Source: Solibacillus daqui (GTDB lineage Bacteria > Bacillota > Bacilli > Bacillales_A > Planococcaceae). From it: DNA of 64,000 bases. The number at the start of each line of letters is the position of its first letter. Position 1 is the stretch's first letter. Under the pieces are notes generated by a model. It did no database searches and was not told the origin of the DNA. It was given only the letters and a program-made list of their open reading frames with translations. Where the stretch lies: the NCBI RefSeq assembly GCF_028747805.1, contig NZ_CP114887.1, positions 3,390,001 to 3,454,000 on the forward strand, in the 5' to 3' direction. Of the stretch, positions 33,704 through 47,985 are shown piece by piece. The translations under genes were made by a program, and so were the position numbers.

Positions 33704-33778
33704 TGGTGACCCGTACGGGATTCGAACCCGTGTTACCGCCGTGAAAGGGCGGTGTCTTAACCACTTGACCAACGGGCC
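33704..33778 (-). tRNA. tRNA-Glu (TTC)
   Basis: GGCCCGT acceptor; anticodon stem CCGCC/GGCGG around CTTTCAC; encoded CCA. Confidence 0.95.
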
Positions 33779-33793
33779 ATTTAAAAGTTTGCC

Positions 33794-33885
33794 TGGCGGA
33801 GAGTAAGGGATTTGAACCCTTGATGCAGTGTTACCCGCATACACGATTTCCAATCGTGCTCCTTCGGCCACTCGGACAACTCTCC
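33794..33885 (-). tRNA. tRNA-Ser (GGA)
   Basis: GGAGAGT acceptor; anticodon stem CACGA/TCGTG around TTGGAAA; long variable arm; encoded CCA. Confidence 0.95.
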
Positions 33886-33895
33886 AAGATTTAGA

Positions 33896-33971
33896 TGGCT
33901 CCGAAGGCAGGACTCGAACCTGCGACCTGCCGGTTAACAGCCGGATGCTCTACCAACTGAGCTACTTCGGA
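33896..33971 (-). tRNA. tRNA-Asn (GTT)
   Basis: TCCGAAG acceptor; anticodon loop CTGTTAA; encoded CCA. First tRNA after the 5S gene. Confidence 0.95.
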
Positions 33972-33986
33972 ATAATTATATGTTAG

Positions 33987-34101
<115 letters not shown>

Positions 34102-34217
34102 CTAATTTTGAAAGACATTTATTATTATACTTTAATTAACTTATTTCGTCAAGTATTATTATATTTTTTTATTCTTTCAAAACTGGATAAACGTTTCATT
34201 GATTTTCGTAAACATGT

Positions 34218-37144
<2,927 letters not shown>

Positions 37145-37441
37145 AAAAGTTAAACTTACTTAAAAAGTAAGATTTTAAGGATATTGCACGATCAATTACT
37201 TGATCTATGTTTGTTTATTACTTATCAATGTCGTTTTATCCAGTTTTCAAAGAACAAGACAGCGAACTTCCATCACATCGTGACTAAGCTTCACTGAATT
37301 TGCTTCATGCAGTCTTGCGACGATAGCGCTAGCGGCAGGAGCAAATATTTTTTTGAAGTATTCCATTCAATTAAGAATGAACCTTCAAAACTGAACAGCA
37401 ACCGTTAATGTTTCATTCCCTAGGAATGAATTCCGAAAAAT

Positions 37442-38998
<1,557 letters not shown>

Positions 38999-39148
38999 AA
39001 GTAGTTTGAAAGCTCATTTGCTTTGCTAGCGATTCTAACAATTAAGTTAGAAATCATTTTCGCTTCATTTAAGAAGCTATATTCATTAACGTTGCTTGTT
39101 CAGTTTTCAAGGTTCATGTTGTTTCAATGTCGTTTTAGCGACTTCTCT

Positions 39149-39177
39149 AATTTAACATTTCTATCTTTCACTGTCAA
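39149..39177 (-). promoter_or_regulatory. rRNA operon promoter P2
   Basis: On the minus strand TTGACA (39172-39177), 17 bp, TAAATT (39149-39154), about 150 bp before 16S. The start region is followed by GTCGCTAAAACGACA, closely like the start region of P1. Confidence 0.85.
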
Positions 39178-39257
39178 TCATTTTTTGTAAAAAGTTTTTC
39201 GAGCAGTTTCAAAAGCGATTTTGTTGTTTTTCCGAGTACGTCTTAGCGACATTTAAT

Positions 39258-39287
39258 ATACTACAATACTTTCATTCAATACGTCAA
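39258..39287 (-). promoter_or_regulatory. rRNA operon promoter P1
   Basis: On the minus strand TTGACG (39282-39287), 18 bp, TAGTAT (39258-39263), with an A/T-rich UP-like stretch upstream and GTCGCTAAGACG after the start region. Confidence 0.75.
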
Positions 39288-39289
39288 TA

Positions 39290-39332
39290 CTTTTTTAAAA
39301 AAATTTTTCAGAGCGTATTAGACGCTCTGAAA
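39290..39332 (-). terminator. ygxA terminator
   Basis: CAGAGCGT and ACGCTCTG form the stem, then A/T tract at 39290-39304 (T on the minus strand). It separates ygxA from the rRNA promoters, and its T-tract doubles as the UP-like region of P1. Confidence 0.8.
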
Positions 39333-39339
39333 ACTATTA

Positions 39340-40233
39340 TTATAAACCATATTCTCTTTCAACAAACTGTGGGTCAACGTAATAATTACGATGGAAGATT
39401 GCCTCATTTTTCGCAATTACTTCTTCAACCATAATTAACCCCCGTTCAATTAAATATTCAACAAACACTTCTAAATCCGTTGAGTAGTAGCTTAACTCTG
39501 GCTGATCATGTAGCTCTTGAATTGTCCAAGATGGCTGAGTTAGCATCATTTCTAAAATATGCTGTGCACCATCATTCGTTCTTGAATTAATTAAAAATTC
39601 ACCTGCTAAAAATAGCAGCTCTAAACGTTTTTCTAAGCTTTCATTACTCAAAATTAACTCTTCATATAATTTATAAATAGCTGGATCGTTGCGTTTTACT
39701 TGTGCCCATACCGTCACTTCTGGGTAATGACCGCTATCAATAATAGAAAGTCTACCTAAATGATGCAATAATGCTACAACATGATTATAAGCATCTAAAT
39801 AATGACCATCTTCAAATAGCTCTTCCCCCTCTTGATAACGGCGAATTAGTTTAGCAAATTGAATACCTGTTTTTAACTTACGCCCAAAAAACGGGAACTC
39901 TTGCATCTCTGAACGAAGCTTGAACAAAAACTCATTGCGATCAAACATAATTTTACCATGAAATAGCCAGTCTACTAAACGACGGTTCGAACCAATGAAA
40001 ATCCATTTACGTAAACGTTCTTCTGTAATAATATGCATCACCATTTTTGCATCACCGTATGAATAATGCTTAGAATAAATTGGTGTATCACTTTCTTTTA
40101 CTATTATAAGAAGAACAGCATCGAATGTATCGGTCATATTTTCAGCGCCTTCACGCTTATTAATCAAAATGACCCCCAAAGTATCAGGCTGACTCGCACG
40201 CTCTTGATAAATCGGTCTTAAAATATGTTCCAT
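39340..40233 (-). CDS. ygxA: YgxA, nucleotidyltransferase-like protein
   Basis: A 297-residue protein similar to B. subtilis YgxA, which also lies immediately upstream of rrnD. The N-terminal half (to about 125) has a nucleotidyltransferase-like look and the C-terminal part is helical with a winged-helix-like end (PSWTIQELHDQPELSYYSTDLEVF). The function is unknown. ATG 40233 follows AGGGGGAT. Monocistronic, with a terminator before the rRNA promoters. Confidence 0.85.
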   Translation of the reverse strand: MEHILRPIYQERASQPDTLGVILINKREGAENMTDTFDAVLLIIVKESDTPIYSKHYSYGDAKMVMHIITEERLRKWIFIGSNRRLVDWLFHGKIMFDRNEFLFKLRSEMQEFPFFGRKLKTGIQFAKLIRRYQEGEELFEDGHYLDAYNHVVALLHHLGRLSIIDSGHYPEVTVWAQVKRNDPAIYKLYEELILSNESLEKRLELLFLAGEFLINSRTNDGAQHILEMMLTQPSWTIQELHDQPELSYYSTDLEVFVEYLIERGLIMVEEVIAKNEAIFHRNYYVDPQFVEREYGL

Positions 40234-40389
40234 ATCAAATCCCCCTAAAAATTGCGCTACTTCGAAATTGTTTATTAGTTATTGTAAATGCTCTAAGGCA
40301 AATTAACTAGTCCATTCCGTCTTATTTTTGTTAATTCAATGAATACCAATATTAAAAAAACATCCATTATGACTTTTGAACTTATTTAT

Positions 40390-40443
40390 TATTGAGTTCG
40401 ACGTTAATAATTCAAATCCTTTTTTATAATGGTACTCAATAAA
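40390..40443. repeat. 9-bp inverted repeat in ygxA-ygzB gap
   Basis: TTATTGAGT and ACTCAATAA separated by about 35 bp in the 305-bp divergent gap. TATAGT near 40509 may be the ygzB -10. Nothing else is evident in the gap. Confidence 0.35.
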
Positions 40444-40538
40444 AAACGGTGCATCAATGGATTATCCAAATTTTTTCACATCTACAAATTTTAATCCAAT
40501 ATATGTTATAGTATATTTTAGATTAGGAGGCACACGAA

Positions 40539-40880
40539 ATGAAAAAATATAATAGTAAAATTAATAAAATCCGTTCCTTTGCATTATCTCTTGTTTTCAT
40601 AGGCTTCGTTGTTATGTATGGTGCGATTTTCTTTAAAAACAATCCAATTTTAGTATTAATCTTCATCTCGCTTGGGCTTATTTGTATTATTGGTAGTACG
40701 GTTGTTTATCTTTGGATTGGTTTACTATCCACCAAAGCTGTACAAGTTGTGTGTCCTGGATGTGGTAAGTGGACAAAGGTCTTAGGACGCGTTGATATTT
40801 GCATGTACTGCAATGAAACGTTGACACTTGACCCTACATTAGAAGGTAAGGAATTCGATCAAGCATACAATAAAAGATAA
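40539..40880 (+). CDS. ygzB: YgzB (UPF0295) membrane protein with zinc ribbon
   Basis: A 113-residue protein with two membrane helices (about 14-33 and 38-60) and a C-terminal zinc ribbon CPGCG...CMYC (C78, C81, C94, C97). Size, pattern and position beside perR and ygxA match B. subtilis YgzB, whose function is unknown. ATG 40539 follows TTAGGAGG. Monocistronic and convergent with perR. Confidence 0.9.
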   Translation: MKKYNSKINKIRSFALSLVFIGFVVMYGAIFFKNNPILVLIFISLGLICIIGSTVVYLWIGLLSTKAVQVVCPGCGKWTKVLGRVDICMYCNETLTLDPTLEGKEFDQAYNKR

Positions 40881-40968
40881 CGACTAAAGTGCATTCCATT
40901 TGATGAATGCACTTTTTCCTCACCAAAAAACCCTAGTAACTAACTTAGCTGCTAGGGTTCTGCGTATA

Positions 40969-41415
40969 TTATTCAACTTTCTTTGCACCTGCTGTAAGAC
41001 AGTCAGGACATGTACCATATACCTCTAAGCGATGCGAATTAACTTCAAAACCTGTTACTTGTGAAGCAAACTGCTCAACTTCATTTAAACCAGGATAGTG
41101 AAAATCGACAATTTTACCACAGCATTCACAAATCATATGATAGTGATCACCTGTTACAAAATCAAAACGGCTTGCTGCATCCCCATAGGTAAGTTCTTTT
41201 ACTAAGCCAACTTCCCGGAAAACACGTAGGTTGTTATATACTGTCGCTACGCTCATATTTGGAAACTTATCACATAGCGCTTTGTAAATATCATCAGCTG
41301 TAGGGTGAATCATACTTTGAATTAAATATTCTAAAATCGCATGACGCTGAGGAGTAATTCGTACACCAGTAGTCTTTAACGTGTCTAGCGCATCTTTTAA
41401 ATGCATTTCAGACAT
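40969..41415 (-). CDS. perR: Peroxide-responsive Fur-family repressor PerR
   Basis: Senses H2O2 by metal-catalysed histidine oxidation and represses peroxide-defence genes. With ATG 41415 (148 residues) every ligand falls at the published B. subtilis position: regulatory metal H37, D85, H91, H93, D104 and structural Zn C96, C99, C136, C139. This settles the start against an ATG eight codons upstream. The ribosome site is AGAGGTG. A one-mismatch Per box lies just after the -10, so it autoregulates. Confidence 0.96.
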   Translation of the reverse strand: MSEMHLKDALDTLKTTGVRITPQRHAILEYLIQSMIHPTADDIYKALCDKFPNMSVATVYNNLRVFREVGLVKELTYGDAASRFDFVTGDHYHMICECCGKIVDFHYPGLNEVEQFASQVTGFEVNSHRLEVYGTCPDCLTAGAKKVE

Positions 41416-41448
41416 CGTCATGCACCTCTTTTCATACATATTATTAAT

Positions 41449-41495
41449 TTATAATTGTTATAAATAGTGTAGCGAATTTATCAACAGCTTGTCAA
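41449..41495 (-). promoter_or_regulatory. perR promoter and Per box
   Basis: TTGACA (41490-41495), 18 bp, TACACT (41466-41471) on the minus strand. TTATAATTGTTATAA at 41449-41463 differs from the Per box consensus TTATAATNATTATAA at one position and covers the transcription start. Confidence 0.85.
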
Positions 41496-41539
41496 CAATT
41501 GCTTACTCCAATCAGAGTAAAAGTCTATTTTTGATTTAA

Positions 41540-41592
41540 CTAATTGAAAACGACAATCACAAAGCTTTGATTTACGCAGTAGTCATTCTCAA
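41540..41592 (-). terminator. Hairpin after the 2-hydroxyacid dehydrogenase gene
   Basis: On the minus strand AATTGAGAATGAC pairs along all 13 positions (two wobbles) with GTCGTTTTCAATT. There is no good T-tract, so it could be a weak terminator or part of the perR upstream region. Confidence 0.4.
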
Positions 41593-42540
41593 TTAGTAGC
41601 CTCGTAAAATAACCATTTTGTTTTCTAAATCACGGTCACCAGCTAACCACTTATGTAAACTTGGCTTAAAAATATTTAAGCTACGTTCTACATAGCGTGA
41701 AGAATGGCTTGAAAAGTGTGGTGATAATGTAACATTTTCCATCTCCCATAGTGGACTTTCTGCAGGTAACGGTTCGATTTCATAAACATCTAGTACCGCA
41801 TGGGCAATCAATTTCTCCGTTAGCACCTCAACAAGCGTATCTGTTTTCACTAAATCCCCACGACCGAAATTCATGAACAGCGCTGAATCCTTCATTAATT
41901 CAAAATGCTCACGCGTCAATAAATGTTTGGTTTCCGCTGTAGATGGGAGCATTGAAATAACAATATCCGCATTTGGTAGTTGATCCTTTAATACATCTAG
42001 TTTATGCGTTTCATTCATGAATGATGCTTGCTCACCCGAACGGTTACAGCCAATTGTATAGACATCAAACGCTTGTAAAATACGCCCTATTTCGCTACCA
42101 ATAGCACCTGGTCCGATAATAAGTGCAGTACTCCCATTCAACTCCGATAAACGCGCTTTTTTATTCCATTCGTGCTTTTTCTGTTGCTCATAAACGAATG
42201 GCAATGCACGTTTGTACGCCAAAATATGCGCTAGGATCGACTCGGTCATTGGTTTTTTATGTATACCGCGCACATTTGATACGAAAATATCTCGTGCTGC
42301 AATCGCCTCGGCTGGCATTTTTTCAATTCCTGCTGATGCAACAAAAATCCATTGTAGTTTGTCGGCATTTTGTAAATGCTCGGCCTTTAAATCTTCACCA
42401 TAAGTAACTAAAATTTCTGCCGCTCTTAGCTTTTCTGTATCTAGCTTCGAATCGAATACAAAATCCACTTGCGGAAATTCTGTGATAAGTGGTTTTCTTA
42501 AATCTTCGCGCGGTTCAAATGTAAAATAAACGTTTACCAT
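41593..42540 (-). CDS. D-2-hydroxyacid dehydrogenase
   Basis: NAD(P)-dependent dehydrogenase of 315 residues. The Rossmann motif is GPGAIGSEIG and the catalytic set is R in NFGRGDLV, E in EIEPLP and H in LSPHFSSH. The family includes phosphoglycerate-, hydroxypyruvate- and D-lactate-type enzymes; the substrate is not assigned. ATG 42540 follows AAGGGGAGT; an ATG eight codons upstream is less well placed. It is 24 bp after bcp, so probably co-transcribed with it. Confidence 0.9.
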   Translation of the reverse strand: MVNVYFTFEPREDLRKPLITEFPQVDFVFDSKLDTEKLRAAEILVTYGEDLKAEHLQNADKLQWIFVASAGIEKMPAEAIAARDIFVSNVRGIHKKPMTESILAHILAYKRALPFVYEQQKKHEWNKKARLSELNGSTALIIGPGAIGSEIGRILQAFDVYTIGCNRSGEQASFMNETHKLDVLKDQLPNADIVISMLPSTAETKHLLTREHFELMKDSALFMNFGRGDLVKTDTLVEVLTEKLIAHAVLDVYEIEPLPAESPLWEMENVTLSPHFSSHSSRYVERSLNIFKPSLHKWLAGDRDLENKMVILRGY

Positions 42541-42564
42541 AATGACTCCCCTTTGTATGCACAA

Positions 42565-43032
42565 TTAATTTGTGCTTGTTTTTAAATAGTTTAACACATC
42601 TTCAATATGGTTTTTGACACGTACTTTGCGCCATTCCTTTTCCACAATCCCCAGTTTGTTAATTAAAAATGTCGAACGCTCAATCCCCATATATTCCTTG
42701 CCGAAATTTTTCTTCAATGTCCACACACCATACGCTTCCGCTACTTTATGGTCATGGTCTACTAACAATGAAAACGGCAGTCCATGCTTTTCGATAAATC
42801 TCGTGTGCTTCGCGGCATTATCCAAGCTCACCCCTAAAATAATCGCATTTAAATCCGAAAAATCCTCATAGCGATCACGGAAATCGCAAGCCTGTGTTGT
42901 ACAGCCCGGCGTTAAATCTTTCGGGTAAAAGTATAAGATTACGTTTTTACCTTGATAATCTTGTAAGCTTACCTGCTCTCCATTTTCATTTTGTAATGTA
43001 AAGTTTGGTGCTTGTAAATTTTCTAACGTCAT
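42565..43032 (-). CDS. bcp: Thioredoxin-dependent thiol peroxidase Bcp (YgaF)
   Basis: Peroxiredoxin of 155 residues that reduces H2O2 and organic peroxides. Peroxidatic C44 lies in TPGCTTQAC, with resolving C49 close by, the BCP/PrxQ arrangement. ATG 43032 follows TTTGGAGGGA. It is divergent from gsaB and near perR, as ygaF is in B. subtilis, which suggests oxidative-stress control; I do not see a clear Per box in the 130-bp gap. Confidence 0.95.
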   Translation of the reverse strand: MTLENLQAPNFTLQNENGEQVSLQDYQGKNVILYFYPKDLTPGCTTQACDFRDRYEDFSDLNAIILGVSLDNAAKHTRFIEKHGLPFSLLVDHDHKVAEAYGVWTLKKNFGKEYMGIERSTFLINKLGIVEKEWRKVRVKNHIEDVLNYLKTSTN

Positions 43033-43162
43033 ATGCAATTCCCTCCAAATTTTCTTCTATCGTACAAAACAATGCCCGTTGTTTCAAATTCTTTGGCGTA
43101 GAACACTATTACATACTACAATAGAAGAGAATCTTTTAATGTAACCATATTTGGAGGAATAA

Positions 43163-44452
43163 ATGATGAATCATACAAAATCTGAACAACTGCACGAAGA
43201 AGCACTACAACATATTGTTGGTGGTGTAAATAGCCCATCACGCTCTTATAAAGCGGTAGGCGGTGGCGCTCCTGTCGTTATGGCACGTGGTAAAGGTGCT
43301 TACTTCTGGGACGTAGATGGTAACCGCTATATTGACTATTTAGCAGCATACGGCCCAATCGTAACGGGTCATGGTCACCCACATATTGCAAAAGCAATTG
43401 CACACGCGGCTGAAACTGGTGTATTATTCGGTACACCAACGGAGCATGAAATTATATTTGCCAAAATGTTAAAAGAAGCAATTCCTACATTGGATAAAGT
43501 ACGCTTCAATAACTCTGGTACTGAAGCAGTAATGACTTGTGTACGTGTAGCACGTGCCTTTACGGGTCGCACAAAAATCATGAAATTCGCTGGATGCTAT
43601 CACGGCCACTTTGACCAAGTATTAGTAGCAGCTGGTTCTGGTCCTGCAACGCTTGGCACACCTGACTCTGCAGGTGTACCTACTTCAGTAGCAACTGAAG
43701 TTATAACGGTGCCATTTAACAATGTGGAAGCATTTGACGAAGCCGTAACGGTTTGGGGTGATCAATTAGCTGGAATTTTAATCGAGCCAATCGTTGGAAA
43801 CTTCGGTATTGTTGAGCCAAATCCTGGTTTCTTAGAGCACGTACATGCAGTAGCAAAAGAAAAAGGCTTCTTAACAATTCATGATGAGGTCATTACAGCA
43901 TTCCGTTTCCACTACGGTGCCGCACATACAATGCTAGGTTTAACACCAGACTTAGTTGCCATGGGGAAAGTAATCGGTGGCGGTTTACCAATCGGTGCTT
44001 ATGGTGGTCGCAAAGAAGTTATGGACACGGTTGCGCCACTTGGACCAGCTTACCAAGCAGGTACAATGGCTGGTAACCCTGCAAGTATGCAAGCTGGGAT
44101 TGCCTGTCTTGAAGTGTTAAAACAACCTGGCATTTACGATGAAATGGATCGATTAGGTGCTTTATTAGAGCAAGGTATATTAGCATCTGCGAAAAAGCAT
44201 GGTGTGACGATTACTTTAAACCGCCTAAAAGGTGCATTTGCTGTTTACTTCACAGACGAAAAAGTAGAAAACTACGAACAAGCTGAAAATACAGACGGTG
44301 AAACATTTGGTCGCTTCTTTAAATTATTGGTTTCTCAAGGTATTAACTTAGCCCCTTCTAAATACGAGGCTTGGTTCTTAACGACAGAACATACCGAAGC
44401 AGACGTAGAAGAAACATTAAAAGCCGTTGATTATGCGTTTTCTAAATTATGA
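43163..44452 (+). CDS. gsaB: Glutamate-1-semialdehyde 2,1-aminomutase
   Basis: PLP enzyme of 429 residues that makes 5-aminolevulinate for haem from glutamate semialdehyde. The PLP lysine is K269 ([12 protein letters not shown]), and the phosphate-binding SGTEAV and the YHGH motif are intact. It matches GsaB, the second aminomutase of B. subtilis, by its place next to bcp, perR and ygaE. ATG 43163 follows TTTGGAGG. Monocistronic. Confidence 0.94.
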   Translation: MMNHTKSEQLHEEALQHIVGGVNSPSRSYKAVGGGAPVVMARGKGAYFWDVDGNRYIDYLAAYGPIVTGHGHPHIAKAIAHAAETGVLFGTPTEHEIIFAKMLKEAIPTLDKVRFNNSGTEAVMTCVRVARAFTGRTKIMKFAGCYHGHFDQVLVAAGSGPATLGTPDSAGVPTSVATEVITVPFNNVEAFDEAVTVWGDQLAGILIEPIVGNFGIVEPNPGFLEHVHAVAKEKGFLTIHDEVITAFRFHYGAAHTMLGLTPDLVAMGKVIGGGLPIGAYGGRKEVMDTVAPLGPAYQAGTMAGNPASMQAGIACLEVLKQPGIYDEMDRLGALLEQGILASAKKHGVTITLNRLKGAFAVYFTDEKVENYEQAENTDGETFGRFFKLLVSQGINLAPSKYEAWFLTTEHTEADVEETLKAVDYAFSKL

Positions 44453-44454
44453 TC

Positions 44455-44495
44455 TAAAATCAATTAGACTCCGGTGTAATTGATTCCAGATTACC
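44455..44495. repeat. Dispersed palindromic repeat, copy D (inverted)
   Basis: On the minus strand TAATCTGGAATCAATTACACC / GGAGTCTAATTGATT, the same module as copies A-C. It begins 3 bp after the gsaB stop. Confidence 0.55.
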
Positions 44496-44599
44496 TGGGT
44501 TGCCCCCCCGCTGAATGAATGACTTTCTTGGGCACTATTCCCCCACTTTTAGAAATGGAGGACTTGTGTTGAAGCAAAATAAGTACTTTTAAAATTGTT

Positions 44600-44641
44600 A
44601 AAAGCCGCTATAATGGGATTACCATTTATAGTGGCTTTATT
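44600..44641 (+). terminator. gsaB terminator
   Basis: AAAGCCGCTATAA and TTATAGTGGCTTT form a 13-bp stem, then TATTG. The preceding 44496-44599 holds only C/G-rich repeat-like sequence and no gene. Confidence 0.75.
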
Positions 44642-44669
44642 GCATAATTGAGGAGAGGGGGAAACTTTT

Positions 44670-45764
44670 ATGAAACTAGGCGCACGTGTATTAAAAACCG
44701 GTGTGGCCATTGTTTTTGCGCTATTTCTAGCTGAGCTTTTAAACGTGCCGTCACCTGTATTCGCAGGCATTGCCGCTGTTTTTGCCATTCAACCTTCCAT
44801 ATACCGCTCTTATCTTACTATTATTGAACAAGTACAGGCGAACTTAATTGGCGCAACGGTTGCTGTTATTTTCGGTTTAATATTTGGTCATCATATTGTT
44901 GCTATCGGGATCGCCGCCATTATTGTACTCGGTATTATGATGAAATTAAAGCTCGAAAAATCCATTTCGCTTGCGCTTGTAACAGTAATTGCCATTATGG
45001 AAGTGCCAGGTGATGACTTTTTAACATTCGGGTTTATTCGATTTGGTACAGTCATGCTTGGAGTATTTGCAGCATTTATCGTGAACTTATTATTTTTACC
45101 ACCGAAATATGAGATCAAATTATTCAAAAAAATCAATGTGGTGCAAGATGATATTATTCGTTGGACTCGTCTTGCTGTACGTCAGGCAAGTGAGCATACT
45201 TCGACAAAAATAACGATTACAAAATTGCAATCTCGTTTAAATGAACTGGATACGATGTACGATTTTTTCAAAGAGGAACGTAGCTATTTTAAAAATAAAA
45301 AATATGTAAAAGCGCGTAAACTTGTTATTTATCGTCAAATGTTAATCACAACTAAGAAAAGCCTAGAGCTCCTTATGCGCCTGCATAAGCATGAAAACGA
45401 GCTTGGTAAATTACCAGTACAATTTCAAATTATTATTCAAGAACGTTTGGACTTTCTGTTAACGTACCATGAACAGCTGCTGTTAAAATACACGGGTAAA
45501 CTTAGACCCGAGCATTCAAAGTGGACTCGTCACGAGGAGTATTTACAGGGCAGCGAATTAATGGAGCAGTTCATTAAGCAAATTGTAACTGCTCAAGAAG
45601 AAGCAACAGATGATGAGCAATTTTCAAGCTATCACTTATTGTATATTTTATCGCGGATTTTAGATTACGAGGAAAACTTAGAACATTTAGATACATTAAT
45701 TGTTTCGTATCGTAGCTATCATAGTGAAGAGAAAAATTTAGATTTAGAATCTGATTTCTATTAA
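44670..45764 (+). CDS. Aromatic-acid exporter family membrane protein (YgaE-like)
   Basis: A 364-residue FUSC/ArAE-type protein. The N-terminal half has about six membrane helices (10-150), and the C-terminal half is a long cytoplasmic helical region (about 160-364) rich in coiled-coil-like segments. Relatives are putative efflux proteins for aromatic acids; the substrate is unproven. In B. subtilis ygaE is next to gsaB, as here. ATG 44670 follows GAGGAGAGGGGG. Confidence 0.85.
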   Translation: MKLGARVLKTGVAIVFALFLAELLNVPSPVFAGIAAVFAIQPSIYRSYLTIIEQVQANLIGATVAVIFGLIFGHHIVAIGIAAIIVLGIMMKLKLEKSISLALVTVIAIMEVPGDDFLTFGFIRFGTVMLGVFAAFIVNLLFLPPKYEIKLFKKINVVQDDIIRWTRLAVRQASEHTSTKITITKLQSRLNELDTMYDFFKEERSYFKNKKYVKARKLVIYRQMLITTKKSLELLMRLHKHENELGKLPVQFQIIIQERLDFLLTYHEQLLLKYTGKLRPEHSKWTRHEEYLQGSELMEQFIKQIVTAQEEATDDEQFSSYHLLYILSRILDYEENLEHLDTLIVSYRSYHSEEKNLDLESDFY

Positions 45765-45936
45765 TGGAGATAGGGGTGTGCCGAATGTCTAATTGACTTC
45801 TAGCATACCCCTTCTTCGTAATATTTTTTAAAGCGCTCTTCTGCGGGGGCGTTAGTAATGAACAGATGCTAATAACGGAACGTCCTGGGAAACGCATTCA
45901 TGAACAGCTTCGTGCTAGCCTCCATCCTCGGCGCAA

Positions 45937-45972
45937 AGGAAAAGTCCGAGAATTACTTCTCGGACTTTTCCT
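45937..45972. terminator. Bidirectional terminator between ygaE-like gene and the peptide ABC operon
   Basis: AGGAAAAGTCCGAGAA and TTCTCGGACTTTTCCT form a perfect 16-bp stem with a TTAC loop. The preceding 45800-45936 is G/C-richer repeat-like sequence without a gene. Confidence 0.88.
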
Positions 45973-45978
45973 TGCTTT

Positions 45979-46872
45979 CTAACTTTTCATTTTTGGATCG
46001 AGTGCATCACGCAATCCGTCACCCATTAAGTTAAAGCCAATTACTGTTAACATAATCGCTAAGCCTGGGAAAATCATTGCCCACGGCGCATTTAATAAAA
46101 ACATTCGCGCATCTGCCAGCATTTTCCCCCATTCTGGTTGTGGTGCCTCTGCGCCTAATCCTAAAAAGCCTAGTGCTGCCGCTTCAATAATCGCCGTTGC
46201 AATTGCCAATGTTCCTTGTACAATTACCGGCGTCATTGAATTTGGTAAAATATGCTTCCATAAGATTCTTGAATTTTTCATGCCAACCGCTCTCGCGGCA
46301 TGAATATATTCCTCTTCTTTAATACTTAATACGCGTGAACGAATGAGGCGACCAAAGCTCGGAATATTGATAATCGCAATCGCAATAAGTGCATTTTGCA
46401 ACGAAGGCCCTAAAATCGATACAACTGCAATCGCTAATAATATGCTAGGGAATGCCAACATAATATCAAAAAATCGTGAAATAATTGTATCAACCCAACG
46501 ACCATAATAACCTGCAATAATCCCTAAAAAGCTCCCCGCAACAGCCGAAATCAGCACAGCTGCTAATCCAACTGTCAATGAAATACGTGCACCATGTAAA
46601 ATACGAGAAAATACATCGCGTCCTAAGTCATCTGTACCAAACCAAAACTCTGCAGATGGAGGCTGCAAACGAAGACTTAAGTTTTGATCATTAATGCCTT
46701 GTGGTGCAAATAACGGCCCAAAAATCGCAATTAGTACAAAGAACAGTACAATTGCACTTCCTACTAACGCCGATTTACTCTTTTTAAAGCTTAACCATGC
46801 TTCACGCCAAGGGCCATTTACTTTTTCTTGTGGCTCAATAGCTTGTAGCTGTTTTGAAACAATTTCAGTCAT
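45979..46872 (-). CDS. Peptide ABC transporter permease (DppC/OppC)
   Basis: Inner-membrane permease of 297 residues with six membrane helices. It has the binding-protein-dependent EAA loop (EYIHAARAVGMKNSRILWKHILPN), which contacts the ATPases, and the DppC/OppC N-terminal extension (GPLFAPQGINDQNLS..., FGTDDLGRDVFSR). ATG 46872 follows GGAAGGAGG; an earlier ATG adds 14 residues overlapping the DppB-like gene. Last gene of the operon oppD-oppF-binding protein-permease-permease. Confidence 0.93.
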   Translation of the reverse strand: MTEIVSKQLQAIEPQEKVNGPWREAWLSFKKSKSALVGSAIVLFFVLIAIFGPLFAPQGINDQNLSLRLQPPSAEFWFGTDDLGRDVFSRILHGARISLTVGLAAVLISAVAGSFLGIIAGYYGRWVDTIISRFFDIMLAFPSILLAIAVVSILGPSLQNALIAIAIINIPSFGRLIRSRVLSIKEEEYIHAARAVGMKNSRILWKHILPNSMTPVIVQGTLAIATAIIEAAALGFLGLGAEAPQPEWGKMLADARMFLLNAPWAMIFPGLAIMLTVIGFNLMGDGLRDALDPKMKS

Positions 46873-46888
46873 ATGTTGCGCCTCCTTC

Positions 46889-47893
46889 CTAGTTGTATTT
46901 AATTCGCGAATCAATCACGGTATAAAGAATATCCACTATTAAATTAATCATGACGAACAAAAAGGCGACAATTAAAATGCCTGATTGAATGACTGGATAA
47001 TCACGGAATCCAATCGCCTCATAAATATAGCGTCCAATACCTGGCCAACTAAAAATCGTTTCCGTTAATATCGCACCACCTAACAGCATACCGGTTTGTA
47101 AACCAACAACCGTCAACACTGGAATCAATGCATTTTTTAATGCGTGCTTATAGACAACGATAAACATTTTTTGCCCTTTTGAACGTGCTGTACGTACGAA
47201 ATCAGAACGCATGACTTCAAGCATCGAAGCACGTGTCATACGTGCAATAATCGCCGTTGGAATCGTCGCAAGTGCAATGCCCGGTAATAATAAATGCTTT
47301 AACACAACGATAAATTGATCAAAGCGACCTTGCAACAACGTATCTATTAAGTAAAAATGCGTAATCGCCGTAATTGGATCCCGTACATTTTCGCGTCCGG
47401 ATGTTGGCAACCACCCTAAATTAATACTAAAAACCCATTGTTCCATTAAACCTAACCAAAAAATCGGCATCGAAACGCCAATTAACGCAATCACCATTGC
47501 TAAATAATCGAACCACGAATTCTGAAACCAAGCAGAAATAATTCCTGCATTTACACCTAAAATAACTGCAATTATAATCGCAAAAAATGCTAATTCAAAT
47601 GTAGCAGCTAAGTACGGCCACACTTCCGAAATAATAGACTGACGTGTACGTAATGATTCGCCTAAATCCCCCGTAAATACCCCTTTTAAATAATCGAAGT
47701 ACTGCACATACCAAGCATTGTCTAACCCTAGCTTTTGGCGAAGTGCTGCAATTGCTTCAGCAGTTGCTTGCTGCCCTAAAATTACTTGTGCTGGGTCTCC
47801 TGGAATTGCACGAATAATTAAGAACACAATAAAGGTCATCCCTAATAATACAGGAATTAAATGTAGTAGACGTTTGCCAATGTAGTGAAGCAT
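46889..47893 (-). CDS. Peptide ABC transporter permease (DppB/OppB)
   Basis: A 334-residue permease with six membrane helices and the family opening YIGKRLLHLIPVLLGMTFIVF. The EAA loop is DFVRTARSKGQKMFIVVYKHALKN. ATG 47893 follows AAAGGGGTG; a GTG three codons upstream overlaps that site. A hairpin with T-tract at 47944-47976 separates it from the binding-protein gene, so it is probably expressed at a lower level. Confidence 0.93.
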   Translation of the reverse strand: MLHYIGKRLLHLIPVLLGMTFIVFLIIRAIPGDPAQVILGQQATAEAIAALRQKLGLDNAWYVQYFDYLKGVFTGDLGESLRTRQSIISEVWPYLAATFELAFFAIIIAVILGVNAGIISAWFQNSWFDYLAMVIALIGVSMPIFWLGLMEQWVFSINLGWLPTSGRENVRDPITAITHFYLIDTLLQGRFDQFIVVLKHLLLPGIALATIPTAIIARMTRASMLEVMRSDFVRTARSKGQKMFIVVYKHALKNALIPVLTVVGLQTGMLLGGAILTETIFSWPGIGRYIYEAIGFRDYPVIQSGILIVAFLFVMINLIVDILYTVIDSRIKYN

Positions 47894-47943
47894 ATTCTTC
47901 ACCCCTTTTGTTGGAATCGTAAGTACTGTTATTAATTGTGTAA

Positions 47944-47976
47944 AAAGAGAAAAGGAGAGGCAAGTTACCTCCCCTT
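47944..47976 (-). terminator. Intra-operon attenuator hairpin
   Basis: On the minus strand AAGGGGAGG and CCTCTCCTT pair around a 7-nt loop and run into TTTCTCTTTTT. It lies between the binding-protein gene and the permeases and should favour the binding protein. Confidence 0.7.
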
Positions 47977-47985
47977 CACGTTTGA

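Noticed and set aside
41540..41592. Fur-box-like sequence TGATTGTCGTTTTCA beside perR
   Set aside because: Too many departures from the 7-1-7 Fur site; the stretch is better described by the 13-bp stem it forms.
43033..43162. Per box expected between bcp and gsaB
   Set aside because: I found no TTATAATNATTATAA-like sequence there with fewer than several mismatches.
44567..44592. Seven-codon TTG frame after GGAGG just before the gsaB terminator
   Set aside because: Too short and lying inside repeat-like sequence; no support as a gene.
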